In this document: piece by piece, positions 1 through 7,500 of the stretch
Numbering within the stretch: the stretch's first letter is position 1
Layout of the letters: every line of letters starts with the position of its first letter
Origin: Methanobacteriota archaeon
GTDB taxonomy: Archaea; Thermoplasmatota; Poseidoniia; Poseidoniales; Poseidoniaceae
Assembly (NCBI GenBank): GCA_002697705.1
Contig: NZXL01000044.1
Span: forward strand, 7,894 to 18,346
Direction: 5' to 3'
Length of the DNA stretch: 10,453 nt
Translations under genes and position numbers: made by a program
The notes under the pieces: generated by a model
The model's database searches: none
What the model was told of the DNA's origin: nothing
The model's input: the letters and a program-made list of their open reading frames with translations, nothing else

Positions 1-56
1 TCAAGGATTTTTGCTAATTCTAATATGTCGGGTTTTGAATCATTATCCTCATTCAT
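1..56 (-). CDS. 5' end of an unidentified gene (partial, runs off left edge)
   Basis: Only the first 18 codons are in the window. They read Met-Asn-Glu-Asp-Asn-Asp-Ser-Lys-Pro-Asp-Ile-Leu-Glu-Leu-Ala-Lys-Ile-Leu, an acidic hydrophilic start that turns into a possible amphipathic helix. The ATG at 56-54 overlaps the TGA of the upstream NMD3 gene in an ATGA arrangement. This is a classic sign of translational coupling and is the main evidence that the gene is real. Too little is visible to assign a family. It is probably co-transcribed with NMD3. Confidence 0.6.
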   Translation of the reverse strand, partial: MNEDNDSKPDILELAKIL

Positions 57-1132
57 GCTATTTCCTCCACCGAATTTTCATCTAAGGCTAAGTGTTGTAG
101 GGCCATCCATTCACCCTCAATACGAGATAATCTAATACTCTTATCTCCTTTGTGATCCCAAGGAAGGCGAACGGATGCCATTACCCAAGACTGCGGGTCA
201 AGGAATTCACCAACTGAGGAATCTTGAGTTATCAAATCCACAATTACCTGTTCAGACATTCGCGAAACTACGTTAGCAGATTCTAAATCTCTCCAAGAAG
301 CACCGGTTCTTTCTTGTCGGTCAATTCGTTCAACAATCGCTCCATCCTTGGTCCAAGTTGAAGGTCTCCAGAAATTATCTCTCCATCGGATTACATCACC
401 AAGGTCATATCCTGGTTTTCTGTAAAGCATTGTTAGTCTAGTTACGTCAACTCCATCTTTACGACCAACAGTAGAATTGGTTTCTACGGTTTGTCCACCA
501 TATTCTTTGACCAAGTGCCGGCCCCAAGACCGTGCTAATCCCTTACTTCCTAAGACTACATCATATCCTCCAGTGACCTGCCCTTCACTTGTGATGAAGA
601 ACATAGGGTCATCTGAAAGCGATTCTAACACATCATCTAATGTGGCTCTGAGTTTTACATACTCCTCCTCTGAAAGTTTTCTACCGCTCGAACGAAGTTG
701 AACGGTCGCTTCAAAATAATTACCCGCCCTTCGAGTACATGTCAAACAAACTCCATTTGCCATTCTTGCTCTCATTGTGTGCTCTTCTTTGAACAATAAG
801 TCTTCGATTACACCTTCTAATTGTAGATAAATCAATGTGTGTCTATCAGAAATAGTTCTAGTTTCCATAGCAAGTTGTACATCTTCAGCATCGCGATGGA
901 ATTTCAAATGGCGTTGAACCAGTTCATCCCAAATATCAGTTTCATCTAAGTGAACCCACTTGCCTTGAATCTCGACTATGCCGCACCTAGCACACCTGAC
1001 CCAAGGGACATTTTCAGGAACTTCAGCGAGATGTATTCTTTTTCTCAAACACCCCTCGCACATCCGCTCTCCAAAAAGAGGCGGTGGCGAGCCACAAACC
1101 AAACAAAAATCATCTCCAAGATTCGAAGACAT
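53..1132 (-). CDS. nmd3: NMD3-family ribosomal large-subunit factor (archaeal)
   Basis: The protein has the NMD3 N-terminal layout of paired zinc knuckles. Numbered from a GTG at 1141, these are C13-x2-C16, C28-x2-C31, C50-x2-C53 and a later C132-x2-C135 followed by RRAGNYFEA, which is typical of the family. In eukaryotes NMD3 binds the late 60S subunit and adapts it for nuclear export. Archaeal homologues keep the ribosome-binding part, lack the C-terminal export and import signals, and presumably act in large-subunit biogenesis or quality control. About 360 residues fits the archaeal form. I prefer the ATG at 1132 over the GTG at 1141, because GTGAG at 1141-1137 sits four bases before that ATG and resembles an archaeal Shine-Dalgarno. 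It lies 40-50 bases downstream of the ccmD-like gene and overlaps the next gene by ATGA. Family call is confident; exact role is inferred. Confidence 0.88.
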   Translation of the reverse strand: MSSNLGDDFCLVCGSPPPLFGERMCEGCLRKRIHLAEVPENVPWVRCARCGIVEIQGKWVHLDETDIWDELVQRHLKFHRDAEDVQLAMETRTISDRHTLIYLQLEGVIEDLLFKEEHTMRARMANGVCLTCTRRAGNYFEATVQLRSSGRKLSEEEYVKLRATLDDVLESLSDDPMFFITSEGQVTGGYDVVLGSKGLARSWGRHLVKEYGGQTVETNSTVGRKDGVDVTRLTMLYRKPGYDLGDVIRWRDNFWRPSTWTKDGAIVERIDRQERTGASWRDLESANVVSRMSEQVIVDLITQDSSVGEFLDPQSWVMASVRLPWDHKGDKSIRLSRIEGEWMALQHLALDENSVEEIA

Positions 1133-1180
1133 TTGACTCACTATGACGCGGGAGTAAAACCTTTGACTTGAACCTGTGGC

Positions 1181-1387
1181 TTACTTTTTGTCGGTATCAT
1201 TGACTTCTGATGTAATTATGTCTGATTCAAAATCATCCAATCCAAGACTATCTTCTAGTGCTTTGATACGCAATTGTAGATTTCTACTTCTTGTCACAAC
1301 AGTCCAAGTCCATATGCCTAGACCTAGAATCATTCCTAAGTATGCGATTGCTAAGTATGTCATTCCTTCCATTTCAAATCCGTCCAT
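1181..1387 (-). CDS. ccmD: CcmD-like small single-pass membrane protein (haem export/cytochrome c maturation)
   Basis: This 68-residue protein has one hydrophobic helix at about residues 9-31, then a basic stretch (TRSRNLQLRIKALE) likely to be cytoplasmic, then an acidic tail. That is the CcmD layout: one helix followed by a short charged coiled segment. CcmD is poorly conserved in sequence and is usually recognised, as here, by size, topology and its place right after ccmC. In system I it helps release holo-CcmE from the CcmABC complex. The start is uncertain. The ATG at 1387 overlaps the ccmC stop by 14 bases, the ATG at 1372 begins one base after that stop, and the ATG at 1363 directly follows GGAAGGA. 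All three keep the helix. Function rests largely on context. Confidence 0.7.
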   Translation of the reverse strand: MDGFEMEGMTYLAIAYLGMILGLGIWTWTVVTRSRNLQLRIKALEDSLGLDDFESDIITSEVNDTDKK

Positions 1388-2144
1388 CTACTTTGTTTTG
1401 TAGTCTCTCCAACCTTTGCTCATACTCGGTAATCCGTGCAGACATCACCATATGTCCAGCAATTAGAATTGTAAATGAAATAGCGCCAAGCAGTAGAACT
1501 AGGCCCATGTCTGAAGAAAGAGAACTTTCTTCACCGCCACCAATTACAGGACCAGGATGGCGAATTTGCCAAATTCTAGTTGCGATATAAGTAATTGGTA
1601 CTAGGACAAAACCATATAATCCGAAGGTCGAAAAAGTATCTCTTGATTCTACACCATCCGGCTGACTTTGTCTACCAAGAACCAAGAATAGAGCGAGTAA
1701 TGTCAACAGTCCAAATGTGTTTAATCTTACATCTGTCCAATCCCATGGCGTACCCCATTCAGCAGCACCCCATACGCAACCAGACCAAACAGCCATCAAA
1801 CCACAAGCAAGACTTGCTTCAGAACCAGCAACATGCAATCTCCAACCGAATGCGCTTCTCTTGAAGACCCATAGTGCAGACCCAAGAAATAGTACGCTAA
1901 ATGCTATGAAAGCAGCCCATGCTGATGGCACGTGCCAATAGAATATTCTTTGCGCGGCTGGTGAGGCGAAGGCGTCGATAGAAACACTCGGCGCCCATTT
2001 CAAAGCAAGAAATAAGGTAATCATTATTCCAGTGAATCCAGAAGCGAGTAAAACTTCACCATGGCGCACTCGCATGTGCTTTCGTCTATGGCATACTTTT
2101 TGAACTTGCACCTTCGATAAATTATCAAATTCAAAGTGTCGCAC
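1374..2144 (-). CDS. ccmC: CcmC-like haem-handling membrane protein (cytochrome c maturation system I)
   Basis: This is an integral membrane protein of 256 residues with about six hydrophobic helices. Family markers are HVPSAW at 71-76 (haem-ligand His71), a tryptophan-rich WWD-type segment with WGTPWDW followed by TDVRL (130-141), and RHPGPV around His196, the likely second haem ligand. CcmC presents haem to the chaperone CcmE on the outer face of the membrane, working with CcmA, CcmB and CcmD. The WWD segment departs from the common WGTWWxWDxRLT form, with Pro133 in place of a Trp and an apparent one-residue shift before the Asp. The GTG start at 2144 overlaps the preceding gene by 14 bases. 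The first 23 residues are hydrophilic and unlike CcmC, so the ATG at 2075 (MRVRHGEVLL) is a serious alternative. Neither has a good Shine-Dalgarno. Confidence 0.85.
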   Translation of the reverse strand: MRHFEFDNLSKVQVQKVCHRRKHMRVRHGEVLLASGFTGIMITLFLALKWAPSVSIDAFASPAAQRIFYWHVPSAWAAFIAFSVLFLGSALWVFKRSAFGWRLHVAGSEASLACGLMAVWSGCVWGAAEWGTPWDWTDVRLNTFGLLTLLALFLVLGRQSQPDGVESRDTFSTFGLYGFVLVPITYIATRIWQIRHPGPVIGGGEESSLSSDMGLVLLLGAISFTILIAGHMVMSARITEYEQRLERLQNKVDGRI

Positions 2145-3348
2145 AGTATTCTACAACCATTGCCCATGGAAGAATAAGTATTGGAGTTAATAGTCGAATG
2201 AAGACTGCATTTGTTCGGGTCAGCCTTATTGTACTCAATTCTAAGAAGCGCAGACAGAATGTAGTTACAATACCAATAACTCCACCAATTAATATAATTC
2301 TCCAGTCGAATGTTTGCAAAAATATCTGCATGGAAAATATAGTTAGAATAATTCCACTCAGAAAAGATTCAACATTTGAATTAGGAATCGAATGAACTTG
2401 TGCTCTCCACCAATCAATTGCTCTTTGTTCTTTTAACATTGAGGTCACAGAGTCTCCAACCAAACCTATTGTGAATGCAGGTGCGAGAACAAAACCCATC
2501 AACAAAATTTGTTGGTCATCAATTGAGAGGGGTTCTACCAGTGCTAGTAATGCTCCGATGACAATCAGTGATGCTAACCAATTTCTTTGAATTGAGATCA
2601 ATGTTGATGCATTATATTTCCATCCCATCTTAGTGGTTAGAAATGAATTCTTTACTCGATTGCCAATATGCGTCCAAGGTTCACATGATTCAGGTTCATT
2701 TTTTGTTTCTTTCTTGAGGTCATGTAGGGATGTAGAACACTCAAACAATCGCTCATCATGAGTTGCAATCAATATTCCATGCCCAGCACTTCTTAACTGA
2801 TTGATGTGAGTTTTTAGAACATCGATTGAAGAATCATCAAGTCCAGAATCCGGCTCATCTAGTAAAATCAATCTCGGCGTCTCACTCAACATTGCAGGAA
2901 TCAAACCTGAAATTACTGAAACTTTACGCTGTTGACCCCCAGACAGGTGAGCGATTTTATCATGACGGCGATGAGAGAGACCATAACTCTCCAGAATTGG
3001 AGTCAAATCACAACTAGATTGAGATATTGCGCATACTGTTTCGAGATGCTGTTGAATTGTTTGGCTAGGTACAAGGCCATTCGATTGAAGGGTCAAACCA
3101 AATGGAAATTTAGGGCTTTTTCTTCTACCTTGATGGTCATGAACCATACTTAGATGATGTCTTACTTCTCCTTTCTCCATCGGGAGTAATCTTGCAGATG
3201 CTTCGATAACTGTTGATTTTCCTGAGCCATTTTCACCGTGTAAAATGACACACTGTCCACCTTTAAGGGAGAGATTGAAATTTGATAGGACAATATCGAT
3301 ACCTCGGCGTATTGTGACTCCTTCGAGCTCAAGCAGGGTATCTGCCAT
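2131..3348 (-). CDS. CcmA-CcmB-like fusion: ABC ATPase joined to a short membrane domain
   Basis: The N-terminal 215 residues are a complete ABC ATPase: Walker A GENGSGKST (38-46), Q-loop Gln88, signature LSGGQQ (135-140), Walker B LILLDEP (160-166), D-loop GLD (169-171) and H-loop THD (196-198). After a charged linker, residues about 250-405 hold roughly five membrane helices. Order and motifs recall CcmB: a charged loop after helix 2 (EQRAIDWWRAQVHSIPNSN) and a late LLTPILILP helix resembling the CcmB Pro-Leu-Ile segment. CcmA and CcmB are normally separate proteins whose ATPase activity releases haem-loaded CcmE. Here they appear as one chain. The membrane part is about 155 residues against roughly 220 for CcmB, so the last helix seems missing or highly diverged. 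Immediate linkage to ccmC and a ccmD-like gene supports the call over a generic ABC exporter. The ATPase is certain; CcmB identity is moderate. Confidence 0.82.
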   Translation of the reverse strand: MADTLLELEGVTIRRGIDIVLSNFNLSLKGGQCVILHGENGSGKSTVIEASARLLPMEKGEVRHHLSMVHDHQGRRKSPKFPFGLTLQSNGLVPSQTIQQHLETVCAISQSSCDLTPILESYGLSHRRHDKIAHLSGGQQRKVSVISGLIPAMLSETPRLILLDEPDSGLDDSSIDVLKTHINQLRSAGHGILIATHDERLFECSTSLHDLKKETKNEPESCEPWTHIGNRVKNSFLTTKMGWKYNASTLISIQRNWLASLIVIGALLALVEPLSIDDQQILLMGFVLAPAFTIGLVGDSVTSMLKEQRAIDWWRAQVHSIPNSNVESFLSGIILTIFSMQIFLQTFDWRIILIGGVIGIVTTFCLRFLELSTIRLTRTNAVFIRLLTPILILPWAMVVEYCATL

Positions 3349-3430
3349 GTATTGCCGACGAGAGTTATGGCAATGAATGCTTGCCCAACGCTCAATATTT
3401 GCGGTAGTTCAAAAGTGAAAGCCTCAAAGC
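3349..3430. promoter_or_regulatory. Divergent intergenic region with candidate shared promoter elements
   Basis: These 82 bases separate the leftward ccm-nmd3 genes from the rightward rhomboid gene and must hold start signals for both. The self-complementary AATATT at 3394-3399, within TCAATATTTG, is the best TATA-like box and could serve either direction. It lies about 32 bases before the rhomboid ATG, which would give a very short leader or a leaderless mRNA if initiation is about 25 bases downstream. It lies about 46 bases before the ccmA-ccmB ATG. This is a placement argument only; I cannot score these boxes. Confidence 0.35.
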
Positions 3431-3433
3431 ATG
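3408..3433 (+). promoter_or_regulatory. Start-site motif TTCAAA...CCTCAAAGCATG, copy 1 (rhomboid)
   Basis: TTCAAAA at 3408-3414 is followed by CCTCAAAGC at 3422-3430, which runs straight into the rhomboid ATG at 3431. The same layout is found at 4523-4546 in front of the subtilase, with the last 12 bases identical. No Shine-Dalgarno is present before the ATG at 3431, so this may be a promoter-proximal or leaderless start signal, or an operator with TCAAAR half-sites 15 bases apart. Function is unknown. Confidence 0.35.
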
Positions 3434-4477
3434 GTCATGGCCGCACAATTCCATTCATTCGGAGGAGTTGAGTGGGGTCTTTTTGTGGTGTGGATTGGAG
3501 TCATAATTTGGCCCTTAGTTTACTCGGTAAGAAATAAAACATCAATCGCTTTATCGATAACCGTAGGTCTTTTACTTGGTTATTTAGTTCAAGTATTCTG
3601 GACATTATTTGCCAATCAAGGTTGGGTCGATGTTTGGTTATGGAATGACCTTTGGATGATACCTGCAAGAGCTGGAGAGCCATCGGGATGGATTACCTTT
3701 TTCTCAGCAGGTTTTCTACACAGTCAATTTGATGCTACGCATGTACTTGGCAATATTTTGGTAATTTCTTTGGTCGGAATTCCCTTAGAGCAGAGATTGG
3801 GAATGAAACGATTTGCAGCAATTTATCTGATAGGTTTGTTCGGTGGCTCTTTCGCTTGGTACTTATTCAATATAGATTCTACAACTCCTGCTTTGGGCGC
3901 CTCAGGTGCCGCATTTGGCTTATTTGGAGCCTATCTTGCAGGTTGGCCTAAGGATGAAATTCCGTTTCCTTTGATTTTAATTAGGAAGTGGCCAGTCATT
4001 TATCTCGCCCTTTTTTACTTCGCAATAGAGGTATTTAGAGCATATTCTAATTATGGATTATCTAGGCCGAGTGATGTTGCTCATATGGCGCACTTAGGCG
4101 GTTTTATTCTATGTTATGTGATGCTACCTCTAATCGCTAAAGGAGGACCAACTCCGCTCGGGGTTGAAGATGGGGGTCCATCTTCATCTCCTGAAGTATT
4201 TGCTAAGCAGAGGCGAATGAAGAAATCGATGAAGAAATTGGACGCTGTAGAAGATCCTTGGTCAGCGGGAGGTTTCGAAATTCCAAAGAGTCTTAGAGAG
4301 GCCATGAAAAGCCTATTGGATTCAAGTGATGAGCCGGAAACACGCATTGCTTGGATGGAGCATATCGCTGATAGAACCACTTGTCCTGTGTGTGAAAATA
4401 AAATAGGCGTCATCGAACGTTTTGATGGCCCTCACATGCAGTGTTCTGTTGAACCTGAGCATTTTAACTGGCCTTAA
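3431..4477 (+). CDS. Rhomboid-family intramembrane serine protease with C-terminal Cys-rich knuckle
   Basis: The catalytic core of an intramembrane serine protease is clear: GASGAAFG with nucleophile Ser158, His221 in MAHLGGF, and H104-x3-Asn108 in HVLGN, equivalent to the His and Asn lining the oxyanion site of GlpG. There are about six to seven hydrophobic helices between residues 12 and 238. Rhomboids cut single-pass membrane proteins within or next to the membrane. After the last helix is a soluble tail of about 110 residues. It has a basic stretch (KQRRMKKSMKK) and ends in C318-x2-C321-x16-C338-x5-H344, a plausible zinc knuckle. By the positive-inside rule this tail should be cytoplasmic. 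The ATG at 3431 or 3437 could be the start. The neighbour downstream is a single-pass secreted subtilase, which by topology could be a substrate, but that is speculation. Family assignment is confident. Confidence 0.92.
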   Translation: MVMAAQFHSFGGVEWGLFVVWIGVIIWPLVYSVRNKTSIALSITVGLLLGYLVQVFWTLFANQGWVDVWLWNDLWMIPARAGEPSGWITFFSAGFLHSQFDATHVLGNILVISLVGIPLEQRLGMKRFAAIYLIGLFGGSFAWYLFNIDSTTPALGASGAAFGLFGAYLAGWPKDEIPFPLILIRKWPVIYLALFYFAIEVFRAYSNYGLSRPSDVAHMAHLGGFILCYVMLPLIAKGGPTPLGVEDGGPSSSPEVFAKQRRMKKSMKKLDAVEDPWSAGGFEIPKSLREAMKSLLDSSDEPETRIAWMEHIADRTTCPVCENKIGVIERFDGPHMQCSVEPEHFNWP

Positions 4478-4488
4478 AATCAAAAATT

Positions 4489-4516
4489 CTCCCAAGCCCC
4501 TAAAGGGGCTGGGGAG
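4489..4516 (+). other. Strong RNA/DNA hairpin between the rhomboid and subtilase genes
   Basis: CTCCC (4489-4493) pairs with GGGAG (4512-4516) and AGCCCC (4495-4500) pairs with GGGGCT (4505-4510), with one A/G mismatch and a TAAA loop. The 11 base pairs are almost all G-C, in an otherwise AT-rich gap. It begins 12 bases after the rhomboid stop. There is no T-run after it, so it is not a standard intrinsic terminator. It could mark or protect an mRNA 3' end, or be a dispersed palindromic repeat. Confidence 0.6.
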
Positions 4517-4522
4517 TGAACA

Positions 4523-4546
4523 TTCAAAGGATACCCTCAAAGCATG
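4523..4546 (+). promoter_or_regulatory. Start-site motif TTCAAA...CCTCAAAGCATG, copy 2 (subtilase)
   Basis: TTCAAAGG (4523-4530) and CCTCAAAGC (4535-4543) lead into an ATG at 4544, matching the last 12 bases of the rhomboid copy exactly. TCAAAG half-sites are 13 bases apart here. Unlike the rhomboid copy, the ATG that follows is out of frame with the protein: it opens a 34-codon reading frame ending in TGA at 4646-4648. The subtilase must therefore start further on. This makes a transcriptional role more likely than a ribosomal one. Confidence 0.35.
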
Positions 4547-4550
4547 AACC

Positions 4551-7500
4551 ATGCTCCACGCAATGGGGAAGGAAATGAATCGCACACTCAATGGCGCGAA
4601 AATGCAACGTACTGCATTTCTAATCGTGATGATTTTTTTAGTTTCTGACATGTCTTCATTTGGAGTTAATGCTAATTCCAATGACCAAGTTATAGAAGTG
4701 ACTCAAAAGACACACGAGAGTCCAATTTTGGTTGAAGGATTACCTCCTTTGATGTGTGGTGAAGACCTCTGTGAAAGGCCTCTTAGAACCGATTTAAGAA
4801 CAACACAACCAGCCTCTGAGGCGAATGAATGGTGGCTTTCTTATGGTCCTGATTTAGATTGGAATGGAATGGACGATCGATTACAGAGAGTTTTGGCAGG
4901 CCAAGAATCAATTTCTCCAACATCTATAATCGGTGAAGATGGAAGAAAAACAGTAGCTATTGTTGTTGACTATGCATGGCATCCTGGGCAAGCAGAAGCG
5001 GATGAATTAGAACAAGTTCTAAGGAGCCACTCATGGATTGGTCAAGAAAATGATGCTTGGTTTCAAACCCTTGATAGCGTTGATTCGATAGTGATTGACA
5101 AAGTACCAGTTAGCGCTTTAATGGATATTTATCATCTAGAAGGAGTAGTTGTAATCGAGATGCAGAATGTTATGATTCCTTTCAACAATATCGCTTCCAA
5201 GGCCACTCGGTCTTATCCTTCAGATGTTTATTCCGCTTCGGCATATGAACGTGATTATACAGGCGATGGTGTCGTAATTGCAATATTGGACACGGGCGTC
5301 GATAATGAACATCGTTCACTAAATGATTTTGATGACATTGACGATGAGCCGGATGCGGATAATCCTACTTCATATGACGACCATAAATGGGTTGGGGGCT
5401 ATGATGCAACATCTACAGCATCTAATCCTGATGGAACCCAAGACCCTGATGATGGACAAGGTCATGGGACTCACGTTGCTGGTTCAGCACTGGGAACAGG
5501 AGATGCCTCAAGAGTACATACTGGAACTGCGCCAGGGGCTTACCTTGTCGACATCAAAGTTCTAACAGATGCAGGCGGTACAAATTCACAATATTCGCTA
5601 AATGGTATTCAATGGATGATAAATAACGCAAATAAGGACTGGGGGCATAATTCTTCAGTTGATGGAATTCAAATAGGCTCAATGTCATTCGGTTCAGTAT
5701 CATCACCTCTTAATCCAGGGGATGAAGGAGATAATGGAACAGGGACAGAAGCAAGATTGGTCAATAATGCAACAATTGATCAGAATATAGTTTGTGTAAT
5801 TGCCATGGGTAATGATGGTACTAAGAGAGTTCCTTCTCCAGCAAGTGCAGATTATGGATTATCGGTTGCAGCAGCGAGTGATTTTGGTACAGTTAATCGT
5901 ACAGATGACGGAATAGCCAGTTACTCAAACTTCGGGCCACGTCTAAGCGACGGTGACGATGATGATTGGGATGAATTGAAACCCGATATCGCCTCATTTG
6001 GTTCAAACATAATATCTGCAACTGCGGCCACTGGTACTTCGATACCTGGGGCCCCTAGACCTGAAGCAGATTCTGATTATGATGAGAAAGATGGAACGAG
6101 TATGGCAACCCCTATTGCATCTGGAGTTGTTGCAACTGTTATTGAAGCAAACCCATCATTAGATGCTTTGGAAATTAGAGATATAATTCGTAATTCTTCA
6201 GAGATTCAACAAGATAAAGCATCTGAAACATCTGTTTCAAATCGATGGAACGATAAATGGGGCTTTGGATTAATCGATGCATCTTGCGCTATAGATATGG
6301 CTCTCAACAAACCATGTACGCCACTGGAAGGAGGCGTTATAGCACCACCTCCTACTGGAAATGGTTCTGGTGACCACGTAGATATCTCCCAGCCAACCAA
6401 TGGTTCATGGTGGATGGAAGGTAACAGAGTGACCATCTCTGGAACTACAAATGTACCAGAAGGCGTCGAGTATGATCAAATTCAAGTTAATATTGTTCAA
6501 CATCTAGAGTCTGGTAATACTAAGGAACTCAAACCATGGACAATTGCAGGAGGAGATGTTGATGAATGGTCTCTTGACGTGACAATTAAATCTGATTGGA
6601 TAGAATTGGATGAGGATTATGTTCTTGTGAGTGTTAGAGCGGTTGATACTGAAACTGAGGCTGAATCGGCTATAGATTTCCGAGTAATTAATTTGGCAAG
6701 AATGGGAATTACCCTTGCCAGTCCAGTAGTAGGTACTTCTCTTCAAGGCAATGTAGACTTTTCTGGAACAGTAGAAGGCGTTGAGCACGACTACATTGAA
6801 TTCAAGATAGATAGTGGCGATTGGGAATTTGCAATGAGTTTACCAGAATTAGAAGTCGGAAATCAAGATTGGTCTTTTAGTTGGGATTCAAGAGAAGTAC
6901 CTGATGGTTCAACTCGATTGAGTTTTAGAATGGTTAACGAGAGTGGTCTCAAGACAGATGATGTAAGAAGAACCTTCACCATTGATAATCAACCCGCTGC
7001 TCCAGACTTTATTTTTACAGGAGTTGTTGAAATTAAAGATGAAGTTGGTTTGCCAATGCAATCTGCAGTTGCAGGTTCTGCATTAACTGTAGACTTCACT
7101 ATCGCCAATGTTGGAGACCTTGATGTCAACGATGTATTTGTTAGACTCGATGCGCCTGGTAGTGATTCAGAGATTTACCCTTCTGAGGCGACCATTGGCT
7201 CACTCAAAGAAGGAGATTCTCGAGAAATAACCCTGTACTGGTGGGCAACTGAAGTAGGTGTTCATGAAGTAATAATTAGCATAGATCCATCAAATATTCA
7301 CTCTGATATAAAAAGAGATGACAATACCTATTCATTCAATTTCGAAGTCACGGAAAGGCCGGTAGAACCAACACTTAGATTCATGGCAGGTGCAGTGAAA
7401 ACCTTCCCTGCTATACCGGCGCCTGATATATCTTACAACATCAATGTAAGAGTTGATAATTTGGGGCAAACCGATGCTAATAACTTGATGATGAAGTTGT

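Noticed and set aside
1165..1174. On the minus strand this reads GGTTCAAGTC, which looks like a tRNA T-loop.
   Set aside because: The flanking bases cannot form the five-base-pair T-stem, and no acceptor or anticodon stem fits in the 39-base gap between ccmD and nmd3.
2131..2144. The 14-base overlap of the ccmAB-like and ccmC genes could mark a frameshift in one original reading frame.
   Set aside because: CcmC has its own complete core with both haem-ligand histidines and a plausible internal ATG at 2075. Short overlaps recur in this cluster, so two separate genes is simpler.
3162..3395. Minus-strand open frame of 77 codons starting upstream of the ccmAB-like gene.
   Set aside because: It runs in a different frame through the Walker A coding region, which is clearly used in the frame of the ABC ATPase.
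4489..4516. Hairpin as an intrinsic terminator for the rhomboid gene.
   Set aside because: No T-run follows the stem (the next bases are TGAACATTC), so I list it as a hairpin of unknown role.
4322..4681. Minus-strand open frame of 119 codons across the rhomboid 3' end and the intergenic gap.
   Set aside because: It is antisense to the conserved rhomboid tail and the subtilase signal peptide, passes through the hairpin, and has no recognisable protein features.
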